This document shows positions 8,943 through 17,780 of a stretch of DNA of 64,000 nt, piece by piece. This DNA is from Ignavibacteriales bacterium (GTDB lineage: Bacteria > Bacteroidota > Ignavibacteria > Ignavibacteriales > Melioribacteraceae). Both the position numbers and the translations under genes were made by a program. How positions within the stretch are numbered: position 1 is the first letter of the stretch; each line of letters opens with the position of its first letter. Where the stretch lies: NCBI GenBank assembly GCA_026390775.1, contig JAPLFF010000007.1:372001-436000 (forward strand), read 5' to 3'. The notes under the pieces are model-generated. The model worked only from the letters and a program-made list of their open reading frames with translations, was not told where the DNA came from and did no database searches.

Positions 8943-9665
8943 ATGTTTGATAAATCCTTTAAAATATTTGTTGACTTCGATGGTACAATTTCTCAGAAGG
9001 ATGTTGGCGAAGCGATGTTCCTTCATTTCGGCGATTCTGAAAAAGCTCTTGAGATTGCAAACGAATGGATGAGTTATAAAATTAAAGCGACAGATGCATG
9101 GACAGCCACTTGCAAAACAATAAAGAAATTAGACCATGCTGAATTCGATAAATTTCTTACATGTATTCAAATTGATCCCGGTTTTGTAAAATTTGTTGAT
9201 TGGTGCAGTCAAGGACAATCCGAATTAAGAATTCTAAGCGATGGATTTGATTATTACATTGATAAATTTCTCAATAGAGAAGGATTGAGTCACGTTGAAG
9301 TCCGAACAAACAAATTATTTTTTGGAAATGAAAATCAGTTAGTACCTGTTTTTCCATTCACAGATGAAGAATGCACAAAATGTGCGAACTGCAAACGCAA
9401 TCATATTCTCAATTTTAGCGGCGATGAGGATTATACGGTTTATGTTGGTGATGGATTTACAGATTTCTGCCCGGCACAATTCTGTGATTTTATTTTTGCG
9501 AAGAACTCTCTTTTAAAATATTGCGAAGTAAATAGAATTACCTATTTCCCATATTCAACTTTTCACGATGTGATTGAAAAGTTAGAAGAGCTTAAAGGCA
9601 AAAAACGTCTTAAGAAAAGACATCAAGCAGAACTTAAACGCAGAGAAGTTTTTATTCAAGGATAA
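8943..9665 (+). CDS. HAD-IB family phosphatase, MtnX-like
   Basis: A 240-residue HAD-superfamily hydrolase with FVDFDGTIS (residues 8-16: nucleophile Asp and acid/base Asp), a helical cap, LSDGFDYYI as motif II, and YVGDGFTDFCPA as motif IV. It resembles MtnX (2-hydroxy-3-keto-5-methylthiopentenyl-1-phosphate phosphatase) and related phosphoserine-phosphatase-like proteins. A CxxCxxC cluster (CTKCANCK, about residues 145-152) could hold a metal. No other methionine-salvage gene is nearby, so the substrate is open. The strongly basic C-terminus (KGKKRLKKRHQ) is unusual. It is followed closely by a membrane methyltransferase and lpxB. Confidence 0.75.
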   Translation: MFDKSFKIFVDFDGTISQKDVGEAMFLHFGDSEKALEIANEWMSYKIKATDAWTATCKTIKKLDHAEFDKFLTCIQIDPGFVKFVDWCSQGQSELRILSDGFDYYIDKFLNREGLSHVEVRTNKLFFGNENQLVPVFPFTDEECTKCANCKRNHILNFSGDEDYTVYVGDGFTDFCPAQFCDFIFAKNSLLKYCEVNRITYFPYSTFHDVIEKLEELKGKKRLKKRHQAELKRREVFIQG

Positions 9666-9669
9666 ATTG

Positions 9670-10251
9670 ATGAATAATTTTGCTCAAAAAATTTTCAAGT
9701 ACAGAAGTTACACACCACTTCCATTTGTATTGCTAATGCTGATTTTTCAAAAAGCTACTGTCACAAGCATTTTAATTGGTTTTGCAATTGTACTCTGTGG
9801 AGAGTTTTTCCGATTGTGGGGCGTTAGTTATGCAGGAAGTGAAACAAGAACAACTGATGGAGTCGGCGGGACATATTTAGTTGTATCCGGTTCATTCGCA
9901 TACGTACGCAATCCGCTTTATCTGGGCAACATGCTGATGTACCTCGGTGTTGGAATTATGTCTATGGCGTTATTCCCTTTTCTTCAAATTGCTGCACTTC
10001 TCTTTTTTTTCTGGCAGTATACAGTAATCATAAAAGAGGAAGAAGGATTTCTTCGAACAAAGTTCGGGAAAAACTATGAAGATTATTTAAAAGTTGTTCC
10101 GAAGTTTATTCCAAGTTTAAGTAAGTATAGCAATTCCGGAATTGAACAGCCGCCATTAAATATAAAAGCCGGCCTGCGTTCAGAAATTAGAACTATGCAG
10201 GCAATTTTAGCAATCTCTTTTTTAGTAATAATCCGTTTTGTATTGAATTGA
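9670..10251 (+). CDS. isoprenylcysteine carboxyl methyltransferase (ICMT)/phospholipid methyltransferase-like membrane protein
   Basis: A 193-residue integral membrane protein with several hydrophobic segments and the family hallmark region GTYLVVSGSFAYVRNPLYLGN followed by an EEEGFLRTKFG...Y stretch. These motifs bind S-adenosylmethionine and the lipid-like substrate in the ICMT/PEMT superfamily. Bacterial members act on unknown lipids or isoprenoids. I use ATG 9670 rather than the TTG three bases before it. The gene ends inside the start of lpxB (overlapping TTGA), so it is probably translated together with lipid A genes, hinting at an envelope lipid substrate. Confidence 0.75.
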   Translation: MNNFAQKIFKYRSYTPLPFVLLMLIFQKATVTSILIGFAIVLCGEFFRLWGVSYAGSETRTTDGVGGTYLVVSGSFAYVRNPLYLGNMLMYLGVGIMSMALFPFLQIAALLFFFWQYTVIIKEEEGFLRTKFGKNYEDYLKVVPKFIPSLSKYSNSGIEQPPLNIKAGLRSEIRTMQAILAISFLVIIRFVLN

Positions 10252-11384
10252 ATAAAAAATTAATGATAATTGCCGGTGAGGCATCGGGTGATTTACACGG
10301 TGCTAGTTTGATCAAGGAATTGTTCAAGTTAGATCAGTCGTTACAGATTTTTGGAATTGGCGGAGACAAAATGATTTCAGCCGGAATGAATGCACAATTC
10401 CATATTAAACAAATGGCATTCCTCGGATTTATAGAAGTGTTAAGACATCTTCCGTTTATATCGAAAGTAAAAAAAGAATTACTTCGTAAAATTGCTGAAG
10501 AAAAAATTGAAACAATTGTATTGATAGATTATCCGGGTTTTAACTTGAACATTGCTAAAAAACTGCACGAGCTTGGTAAGAAAGTTATCTATTATATATC
10601 ACCGCAAGTATGGGCTTGGGGTAAAGGTAGAATAGATAAGATTAGAGAAGTGGTTGATAAAATGCTTGTTGTATTTCCGTTCGAAGAAAAAATGTATCGT
10701 AATTATAATGTTGATGCAGAATATGTTGGTCATCCTTTAGTTGAACACGTTGAGAATTATTCATTAATGAACAAAGAAGAACTTTACAAAAAACTAAATC
10801 TGGAAAAAGGAAAAGAAATATTGCTTCTTTTGCCCGGCAGCAGAAAACAAGAGATTAAAAAAATTTTTCCAAAGTGTATAAACGCTGCGGTAAAACTTTC
10901 AAAAGATTTTAATTTACAGACTGTTGTTGCATGTTCGGAAAATATAGAGGAAAGTATCTTCACAAACTTAACTACAGAAAATAATTACAAGCTGGTAAAA
11001 GGATATACTTACGATCTGTTGAAGAATTCTCATTTCGGAATTATTAAATCCGGGACATCTACACTTGAAGCGGGATTGTTTCAGCTTCCTTTTATTGTGG
11101 TTTATTCAACTAATTATTTAACGTATATGCTCGGAAGAATTTTAGCTCAGATTAAAAATATTGCAATGGCTAACATAATCCTTGGTGAGAATGTAATTGA
11201 TGAATTGATTCAGCACGATGTTAATACAAAAAATATATATTCAAAATCTGAAGCAATATTAAAAGACAAGCAAAGATATAATTCCATCAGGAGCAAACTT
11301 GGTTTGATAAAAGAAGAACTTGGCGGAAGCGGAGCTTCAAAAAAAACCGCCCAAAAAATATACACATTGTTAAATGAAGCTTAG
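10248..11384 (+). CDS. lpxB: lipid-A-disaccharide synthase
   Basis: GT19 glycosyltransferase joining UDP-diacylglucosamine and lipid X to form the lipid A disaccharide at the inner membrane. Recognised by IAGEASGDLHGASL at the N-terminus, IDYPGFNLNIAKKLHE, YYISPQVWAWGKGRI, VGHPLVE, LLPGSRKQEI and KSGTSTLEA. Length 378 is normal. The likely start is TTG at 10248, overlapping the previous stop; ATG 10263 is a possible alternative but would remove residues just before the first strand. First clear gene of a lipid A block with the next two genes. Confidence 0.95.
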   Translation: MNKKLMIIAGEASGDLHGASLIKELFKLDQSLQIFGIGGDKMISAGMNAQFHIKQMAFLGFIEVLRHLPFISKVKKELLRKIAEEKIETIVLIDYPGFNLNIAKKLHELGKKVIYYISPQVWAWGKGRIDKIREVVDKMLVVFPFEEKMYRNYNVDAEYVGHPLVEHVENYSLMNKEELYKKLNLEKGKEILLLLPGSRKQEIKKIFPKCINAAVKLSKDFNLQTVVACSENIEESIFTNLTTENNYKLVKGYTYDLLKNSHFGIIKSGTSTLEAGLFQLPFIVVYSTNYLTYMLGRILAQIKNIAMANIILGENVIDELIQHDVNTKNIYSKSEAILKDKQRYNSIRSKLGLIKEELGGSGASKKTAQKIYTLLNEA

Positions 11385-12033
11385 TGATTTTCAGAGAAAT
11401 ATTCTTCGATATATTGGAATACAATTTGCAAGTGCTGCAATTAGGGTTCTAATCAAAACACTGCGAATTAAAATTATCAACGGCGAAACAATTTCAAAGT
11501 TCGCAAGCGAAAAGAAAAATTTTGTTTCTGCTTTCTGGCATGGCAGTATGATGATCGGCTGGTATATACATAGGAACGAAAATGCTGCCGCACTTGTTAG
11601 TCAAAGCAAAGACGGCGAAGTACTTGCAAAAATACTTGAGAAATGGAATTATAAAGTTATACGAGGTTCCAGTTCGATTGGTGGAAATGAGGCGTTATCT
11701 GTTATGATTGATTTAATCCGCGAGAACCATTCTCTTGCAATTACACCGGACGGACCGCAAGGACCTATTTACAAAATGAAAGCCGGTGCTGTGGTTTCGG
11801 CAAAAAAAACTAATGTGCCCTTATTCTTAACAGGCATTGGCATTAAGAAAAAATTTATTCTAAAAAGTTGGGATCATTTCGAAGTGCCCAAACCTTTTTC
11901 CAAAGTTGTTGTGCTTTATTCTGATCCGGTATTAATTGATGACAGTTTTAATTATGATGAAACAAATCAAAAAATAATTGAGTGCGAAGCACTCCTAAAT
12001 AAATTGCAGAAGGATGCGTTGCAGTTGTGTTAA
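11374..12033 (+). CDS. DUF374 lysophospholipid acyltransferase-like protein
   Basis: A 219-residue protein of the DUF374 (PF04028) branch of the lysophospholipid acyltransferase superfamily. The N-terminus is mildly hydrophobic; FWHGSMMIGWY contains the presumed catalytic His, and ITPDGPQGPIYKMKAGAV is the family signature. It overlaps lpxB by 11 bases and lpxK by 7, so all three are translationally coupled. The position suggests that it acylates, or otherwise acts on, a lipid A or lipid A-Kdo intermediate, but this is inference. No waaA (Kdo transferase) gene, often found in such blocks, is present here. Confidence 0.8.
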   Translation: MKLSDFQRNILRYIGIQFASAAIRVLIKTLRIKIINGETISKFASEKKNFVSAFWHGSMMIGWYIHRNENAAALVSQSKDGEVLAKILEKWNYKVIRGSSSIGGNEALSVMIDLIRENHSLAITPDGPQGPIYKMKAGAVVSAKKTNVPLFLTGIGIKKKFILKSWDHFEVPKPFSKVVVLYSDPVLIDDSFNYDETNQKIIECEALLNKLQKDALQLC

Positions 12034-13082
12034 AATTTTTCAGATTGATATTATCTCCTTTAGTGTTCGTCTATTCTTTTATAATAAAAGTTAGAAACTG
12101 GTTCTTTGACAAAAATATTTTCAGTGCTGTTAAAGTAAATGCAAAGATAATATCTGTTGGTAATATAACAGTCGGTGGTTCCGGAAAAACTCCAACTGTT
12201 ATGATGATCGCTTCATACTTGAAATCTATAAATAAAAAAGTCGGAGTTTTAAGCCGCGGTTACGGCAGAAATTCTCTCGGCTACATATATGTTAGCGATG
12301 GAAAAAATATCAATTCAACTGTTGATGAATGCGGAGATGAAGTGTATTTCATGTCTGAGGAACTAAGAGTTCCCATTGCCGTTTCTGAAAGACGCGTTGA
12401 CGGAGCTCTTCAATTTATTAAGGATGCTGAAGTTGATACAATAATCCTTGACGATGCATTTCAACATAGATGGATTCATCGGGATGTTGATGTTCTGATT
12501 TTTGATCAAAATTTTTTGGATAAACCCGGGCAGATTGAACAGCATTTGCTTCCTCTTGGTTCGATGAGAGAACCTTTTGATTCTATGGAGCGGGCAGATA
12601 TTATTATCATTAATAGAAAATTTTCCGAGAAAATTAAGATACCGGATAAATTGAAAAGATATTTCGAAAACAAAAATGTGTTTAACGGTTTTTATCAAGC
12701 TGATGGAATTTACGATGTTAAGTCACATAACTTTTTTAATATGAATGAATTTCAAGGGCAGAAAAGTTTGGTCGTTTGCGGTGTGGCGCTTCCCTTCTCA
12801 TTCTTAAATGCACTTGAAAAGAACAAAATTGATATTACTAATAAAATGATTTTCCCGGATCATAAAAATTATACTCTTAAAGAAGTACAGGATATCAGAA
12901 AGAAATTTTACGATACAAATTGCTATTCTGTTTTAACAACTCAGAAGGATGCAGTTAAACTGAATAAATTCTCTAAAGATTTAGATGATATAGATATTTT
13001 TTATTTGAAGATCGAACTAAAACTCGATGAACAAGATTTATTTAATAAATTAATCCTAAAACAAATGAACAAAACAAAGTAA
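12027..13082 (+). CDS. lpxK: tetraacyldisaccharide 4'-kinase
   Basis: Phosphorylates the 4' position of the lipid A disaccharide. The N-terminal membrane-associated helix is followed by the P-loop SVGNITVGGSGKTP, then VGVLSRGYGR, VDTIILDDAFQHR and LLPLGSMREP, all standard for LpxK. GTG at 12027 is the start, overlapping the DUF374 stop by 7 bases. At 351 residues it is complete. Last gene of the lpxB-DUF374-lpxK unit. Confidence 0.95.
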   Translation: MLKFFRLILSPLVFVYSFIIKVRNWFFDKNIFSAVKVNAKIISVGNITVGGSGKTPTVMMIASYLKSINKKVGVLSRGYGRNSLGYIYVSDGKNINSTVDECGDEVYFMSEELRVPIAVSERRVDGALQFIKDAEVDTIILDDAFQHRWIHRDVDVLIFDQNFLDKPGQIEQHLLPLGSMREPFDSMERADIIIINRKFSEKIKIPDKLKRYFENKNVFNGFYQADGIYDVKSHNFFNMNEFQGQKSLVVCGVALPFSFLNALEKNKIDITNKMIFPDHKNYTLKEVQDIRKKFYDTNCYSVLTTQKDAVKLNKFSKDLDDIDIFYLKIELKLDEQDLFNKLILKQMNKTK

Positions 13083-13110
13083 AAGAAAACTACTATTGGA
13101 GGAATGATCA

Positions 13111-15918
13111 ATGGCTCGAGCAACACAAAAGTATGTTTATTATTTCGGCGGCAAACGTGCTGAAGGTAAAGCAGATATGAAAGAACTTCTAGGAGGTAAG
13201 GGTGCGAACTTGGCTGAAATGGTTAACATCGGTTTACCGGTTCCGGCCGGCTTCACAATTACAACAGAAGTCTGTACGGCATATTATAAAAACAATAAAA
13301 AATATCCTAAAGAACTAGATAAACAAGTTAAAACTGCTCTTGCAAAAGTTGAAAAAGAAATGGGTGCAAAGTTTGGAGACAAAATAAATCCGTTGCTTGT
13401 TTCGGTTCGTTCCGGTGCGCGTGCATCAATGCCCGGTATGATGGAAACAATATTAAATGTTGGATTGAACAATGAAACGCGTGAAGCTTTAATAGCAAAG
13501 ACAAATAATCCCCGTTTTGTTTATGATTCACACCGCCGCTTGATCCAAATGTATTCAGATGTTGTAATGGAAAAAGCTGCCGGCATCGAACCGGAAGAAG
13601 GTAAAGGTGTCCGTCATCAATTAGAAAAAGAACTTTACAATATGAAAGAAGTTCGCGGTGCAAAAAATGATACTGATCTAAGTTCGGAAGATTTAAAAGA
13701 ACTTATAGAAATTTACAAAGCTAAAGTTTATGAAGTACTCGGTAAACCTTTTCCAGAAAATCCTATGGATCAATTATGGGGAGCTGTCTCTGCCGTATTC
13801 CAAAGCTGGATGGGCAAACGTGCATGCTCTTACAGAAGAATTGAAAATATTCCCGATGAATGGGGTACCACAGTAAATGTTCAATCAATGGTATTTGGAA
13901 ATATGGGAGATACATCGGCAACGGGTGTTGCGTTTACACGTAATCCTGCAACAGGAGAAAATTATTTTTATGGTGAATGGCTGCCGAATGCACAAGGTGA
14001 AGATGTTGTTGCGGGCATCAGAACACCAAACCCTATTAATGAAATTGGTAAGAGTGAGCACACAGCACATCTTCCATCACTTGAAACAGCAATGGTTCCG
14101 GCTTACAAACAACTTCATGCAATAGAACGCTCACTTGAAAAACATTATCACGATATGCTTGATATTGAATTCACAATTCAAGAGACAAAGCTTTATATGC
14201 TTCAATGCCGTGTTGGAAAAAGAAACGGACCGGCTGCTGTAAGAATGGCTGTTGATATGTACAAAGAAAAATTAATTACCAAAGAAGAAGCTGTAATGCG
14301 GGTTCAACCTTCTCAGTTGGATGAACTTCTTCACCCGATTATAGATCCGAAAGCCGAACTTACATCTAATGTTGTTGTAAAAGGATTACCTGCAGGACCT
14401 GGCGGTGCATCTGGACAAGTTGTTTTCTCAGCGAATGATGCTGTAGCTTGGGCTAAAGAAGGTAAGAGAGTAATTCTTGTGCGTGAAGAAACAAATCCGG
14501 AAGACATTGAAGGAATGCGAGCCGCACAAGCAATACTAACAGGCCGCGGTGGAATGACATCACACGCTGCACTCGTTGCCAGAGGTTGGGGTAAATGTTG
14601 TATCGTTGGCGCAGGTGCCGTTAAAATAAATTATCATGAAAAATATTTTACTGTTGGAAATTACACGGTGCGTGAAGGTGAATGGCTAACTCTAAACGGT
14701 TCCAAAGGAACTGTATATCTTGGTGAATTACCAATGATTAAAGCCGCCGAAGAGAATCCCGACTTCCAGGCATTTATGAAAATTTGCGATGCCGTTAGAA
14801 AATTAAAAGTTAGAACAAATGCAGACACACCAGAAGATGCAGCACGCGCACGAGCATTCGGCGCTGAAGGTATTGGATTATTTAGAACCGAGCATATGTT
14901 CTATGGAAAAAATTCTGAAGAGCCGTTATTTAAACTTCGTAAAATGATCCACTCAAATACCGAAGTTGAAAGAAGAGGCGCTTTGAATGAACTTTTCCCT
15001 CATGTTAAACACGATGTAAAAGGAACTATGGAAGCTATGGATGGTTATCCAGTAACATTTAGAACTCTAGATCCCCCACTTCATGAATTCGTTCCTACAC
15101 GTCAAGATGAAAGAGAAAAACTCGCAAATAGTTTGGGTATCTCTCTTCAAGAATTAAATAAACGTGCTGATTCATTACATGAAAACAATCCGATGATGGG
15201 ACACCGCGGTGTACGTCTTGGAATTACATTTCCCGAAATTACCGAGATGCAAGTTCGTGCAATCTTTGAGGCAACTGCAGAATTACTGCAAGAAGGGAAA
15301 AAACCATTTCCTGAAATCATGATTCCGGTAACTTGTCATGTTAATGAGATCAAACATCAGTACAAAATAATTACCAAAGTACATGCAGAAGTTTGTGAGA
15401 AATTCGGATTAAAAAAAATTCCACATCTTATTGGAACAATGATAGAAATTCCTCGTGCTTGTTTAACAGCTAACAAGATTGCCGAGGTTGCTCAATTTTT
15501 CTCCTTCGGAACGAATGATCTAACTCAAATGGGATTTGGTTTCTCAAGAGATGATATTGGTGGATTCTTACCAGAATATCTCGAACAAAAAATCCTTCCG
15601 GTTGATCCATTCCAAACAATTGATCAAGAAGCAATTGGTAAGCTGATGATGATGGCTGTCGAAGGTGGACGTGCTACTCGTCCTGATCTTAAAATTGGAA
15701 TTTGTGGCGAACATGGAGGCGAACCAAAATCAGTTGAGTTCTGTCATAAGATCGGATTGAACTATGTAAGCTGTTCTCCTTTCCGTGTTCCAATTGCAAG
15801 ACTTGCAGCCGCTCATGCTGTAGTTAAGGAATCAAAAAATGTAAAACCGACGGTTAAGAAAGCTGTAGTAAAAAAATCAAATAAGAAAAAAGTAAAAAGA
15901 ACCACAAAGAAGAAATAA
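13111..15918 (+). CDS. ppdK: pyruvate, phosphate dikinase
   Basis: Interconverts pyruvate + ATP + phosphate with phosphoenolpyruvate + AMP + PPi. The N-terminal ATP-binding domain has ELLGGKGANLAEM and PVPAGFTITTEVC; the swivelling phosphohistidine domain has GGMTSHAALVARGWGK with the catalytic His near residue 485; the C-terminal PEP/pyruvate barrel has GIGLFRTEHMF, MIEIPRA, FSFGTNDLTQM and GICGEHGG. A GGAGG site sits 7 bases before ATG 13111. Beyond the usual end, from about residue 908, is an added tail of about 27 residues made almost only of Lys, Val, Thr and Arg. Confidence 0.97.
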   Translation: MARATQKYVYYFGGKRAEGKADMKELLGGKGANLAEMVNIGLPVPAGFTITTEVCTAYYKNNKKYPKELDKQVKTALAKVEKEMGAKFGDKINPLLVSVRSGARASMPGMMETILNVGLNNETREALIAKTNNPRFVYDSHRRLIQMYSDVVMEKAAGIEPEEGKGVRHQLEKELYNMKEVRGAKNDTDLSSEDLKELIEIYKAKVYEVLGKPFPENPMDQLWGAVSAVFQSWMGKRACSYRRIENIPDEWGTTVNVQSMVFGNMGDTSATGVAFTRNPATGENYFYGEWLPNAQGEDVVAGIRTPNPINEIGKSEHTAHLPSLETAMVPAYKQLHAIERSLEKHYHDMLDIEFTIQETKLYMLQCRVGKRNGPAAVRMAVDMYKEKLITKEEAVMRVQPSQLDELLHPIIDPKAELTSNVVVKGLPAGPGGASGQVVFSANDAVAWAKEGKRVILVREETNPEDIEGMRAAQAILTGRGGMTSHAALVARGWGKCCIVGAGAVKINYHEKYFTVGNYTVREGEWLTLNGSKGTVYLGELPMIKAAEENPDFQAFMKICDAVRKLKVRTNADTPEDAARARAFGAEGIGLFRTEHMFYGKNSEEPLFKLRKMIHSNTEVERRGALNELFPHVKHDVKGTMEAMDGYPVTFRTLDPPLHEFVPTRQDEREKLANSLGISLQELNKRADSLHENNPMMGHRGVRLGITFPEITEMQVRAIFEATAELLQEGKKPFPEIMIPVTCHVNEIKHQYKIITKVHAEVCEKFGLKKIPHLIGTMIEIPRACLTANKIAEVAQFFSFGTNDLTQMGFGFSRDDIGGFLPEYLEQKILPVDPFQTIDQEAIGKLMMMAVEGGRATRPDLKIGICGEHGGEPKSVEFCHKIGLNYVSCSPFRVPIARLAAAHAVVKESKNVKPTVKKAVVKKSNKKKVKRTTKKK

Positions 15919-15924
15919 ATAAAT

Positions 15925-16013
15925 TGTCATTCTGATCCCGCTTTAGAGCGGGAGATGAATCTCGAATAAAATATTAACAGAGATTCTTCATACTTATACT
16001 CCACAGAATGACA
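15925..16013. repeat. nested palindromic intergenic element (REP/MITE-like)
   Basis: An 89-base element bounded by a 10-base terminal inverted repeat: TGTCATTCTG at 15925-15934 and CAGAATGACA at 16004-16013. Inside are a strong hairpin CCCGCT-TTAG-AGCGGG (15937-15952) and a second inverted pair GAATCTC (15957-15963) and GAGATTC (15980-15986). It fills the ppdK-queA gap. Elements starting GTCATTCTG are familiar to me as dispersed repeats in several bacterial phyla; only this copy is seen here. It may also attenuate transcription between the two genes. Confidence 0.75.
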
Positions 16014-16041
16014 GGAAAGAAGAACTTAAAGAGGAGAATAA

Positions 16042-17079
16042 ATGAAGTTATCAGATTTCAAGTACAACTTACCAAAAACTGCGATCGCAAAGAATCCAGC
16101 TAATCCGCGCGATAAAGCAAGCATGATGGTTCTTAACCGTGCAACCGGTGAAATTGAACATCACAAATTTTCAGATCTTGTAAACTACATACAGAAAGGT
16201 GATGTAGTTGTTGTTAATCAAACAAAAGTTATGCAAGCCCGTTTGTTCGGAAAAAAAGAACGGACAAATGCTAAGATTGAAGTTTTCGTTCTTAGAGAAT
16301 TGAACAAGGAGGAAAACATTTGGGATGTAATTGTTGATCCTGCACGTAAAGTTAGAATCGGCAACAGAATTTATTTTAATGATAAACTCTGGTGTGAAGT
16401 AATTGATAATACAACATCCCGAGGAAGAACCGTCCGCTTTAATGAAGATGCCGGAGATATTTTTAAGGCGATTGAAAAGATCGGGCACACTCCTTTACCG
16501 CCTTACATTAAACGCGATGCAGTTCCATCGGATAAAGAACACTATCAGACAATATTTGCTCAAACAGATGGATCGGTTGCCGCTCCTACAGCCGGTCTGC
16601 ATTTTACTCCTGCTCTTGTTAAGAAAGTTGAAAAGATTGGCGCTAAGGTTGTCCCTGTTATTCTGCATATCGGTCTTGGTACTTTCCGTCCCGTTGAAGT
16701 AGAAGATCTAACAAAACATAGAATGGATTCTGAATATTTTGAAATCTCTGAAGAGACAACAAAAATTATTAATAAAGCTCTTGAAGATAAGAAAAATGTT
16801 TTTGTGATTGGAACAAGTACTTGCAGAGCACTTGAAAGCAGTGTTACAGCAGATGGATTTGCAAAACCAAATTCAGGATGGACTGATAAATTCATTTTTC
16901 CACCTTACGAATTTAGAGTGACAAAAAAATTGGTAACAAATTTTCATCAGCCGGAATCAACTTTAATGATGCTGGCTGCCGCATTTGCCGGTTATGATTT
17001 TATCATGAAAGCTTATAAGAAAGCATTAAAAGACGGCTATCGCTTCTTAAGTTATGGCGATGCAATGTTAATTGTCTAA
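16042..17079 (+). CDS. queA: S-adenosylmethionine:tRNA ribosyltransferase-isomerase
   Basis: Transfers and isomerises the ribosyl part of SAM onto 7-aminomethyl-deazaguanine in tRNA, giving epoxyqueuosine. Signatures: KLSDFKYNLPKTAIAKNPANPRDKASMMVLNR at the N-terminus, GDVVVVNQTKVMQARLFG, TPLPPYIKR, QTDGSVAAPTAGLHFT, LHIGLGTFRPV and a C-terminal NFHQPESTLMMLAAAFAG. Length 345 is normal. GAGGAG precedes the ATG. The stop TAA overlaps the ispD start (TAATG). Confidence 0.97.
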   Translation: MKLSDFKYNLPKTAIAKNPANPRDKASMMVLNRATGEIEHHKFSDLVNYIQKGDVVVVNQTKVMQARLFGKKERTNAKIEVFVLRELNKEENIWDVIVDPARKVRIGNRIYFNDKLWCEVIDNTTSRGRTVRFNEDAGDIFKAIEKIGHTPLPPYIKRDAVPSDKEHYQTIFAQTDGSVAAPTAGLHFTPALVKKVEKIGAKVVPVILHIGLGTFRPVEVEDLTKHRMDSEYFEISEETTKIINKALEDKKNVFVIGTSTCRALESSVTADGFAKPNSGWTDKFIFPPYEFRVTKKLVTNFHQPESTLMMLAAAFAGYDFIMKAYKKALKDGYRFLSYGDAMLIV

Positions 17080-17780
17080 TGAAAGTATTTGCAATAATTC
17101 CTTCGGGCGGCTCTGGTTTGCGAATGAATAATCCGCCCTGCCTGCCGGACAGGCAAGTTCCTAAGCAATATATCCGTATCAACGGAAAAGAAATTATTGC
17201 TTACACTTTAGAAGTCTTTCAAAAATGCGAATCGATTGATGAGATAATTATCTCTGCCTGCAAAGATTATTTTGATCTCCTTCGAACAATAAAAAACAAT
17301 TATTCATTCTCTAAGATCTCAAAAATTGTAGAAGGCGGAGATGAACGCCAGCATTCGGTTCTTAATGCATTAAAATCTACCAATGCAAAGGATAATGATT
17401 TAATAGTTGTACATGATGCTGTCCGTTCGCTACTTCCGAATGATATTCTTATCAAGTCAATAGAGACAGCAAAAATATCCGGAAGTGCTGTGGTTGCTAT
17501 CAAAGCGAAAGATACGCTGATCAAAGGAATGGATTCTGTTGTTTCATATATTGATCGGCAAGATGTTTATTATGCACAAACTCCGCAAGTATTCCAATAT
17601 AAAATTCTTTTGGATGCTATGAATCAAGCTGAAAAGGAAAATTTTATCGGAACGGATGAATCTATGCTTGTTCAACGTGCTGGTTATAAAGTAAAAATAG
17701 TTGAAGGTTCATCGCTGAATTTCAAAATCACGAATAAGGACGATATTAAACTTTTTGAATTAATCACCCGCACCAAATAA
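17079..17780 (+). CDS. ispD: 2-C-methyl-D-erythritol 4-phosphate cytidylyltransferase
   Basis: CTP-dependent step of the non-mevalonate isoprenoid pathway. Seen: IIPSGGSGLRM near the N-terminus (CTP loop), PKQYIRINGKEII, GGDERQHSVLNAL, VVHDAVRSLLP, KAKDTLIKG and YYAQTPQVFQY, all in family order. Between the RM and PKQ parts of the CTP-binding loop there are 11 residues where about 4 are usual; the extra part (around PPCLPDRQ) is encoded by a GC-rich palindrome, so this looks like an in-frame insertion. Translation is coupled to queA. If the loop tolerates it the enzyme is active. Confidence 0.93.
   Translation: MKVFAIIPSGGSGLRMNNPPCLPDRQVPKQYIRINGKEIIAYTLEVFQKCESIDEIIISACKDYFDLLRTIKNNYSFSKISKIVEGGDERQHSVLNALKSTNAKDNDLIVVHDAVRSLLPNDILIKSIETAKISGSAVVAIKAKDTLIKGMDSVVSYIDRQDVYYAQTPQVFQYKILLDAMNQAEKENFIGTDESMLVQRAGYKVKIVEGSSLNFKITNKDDIKLFELITRTK
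17139..17155. repeat. palindromic element inserted in frame in ispD
   Basis: TGCCTG-CCGGA-CAGGCA is a GC-rich hairpin that differs sharply in composition from its surroundings. It accounts for most of the seven extra residues seen in the CTP loop of IspD, so the insertion including flanks is about 21 bases and keeps the frame. Confidence 0.65.
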
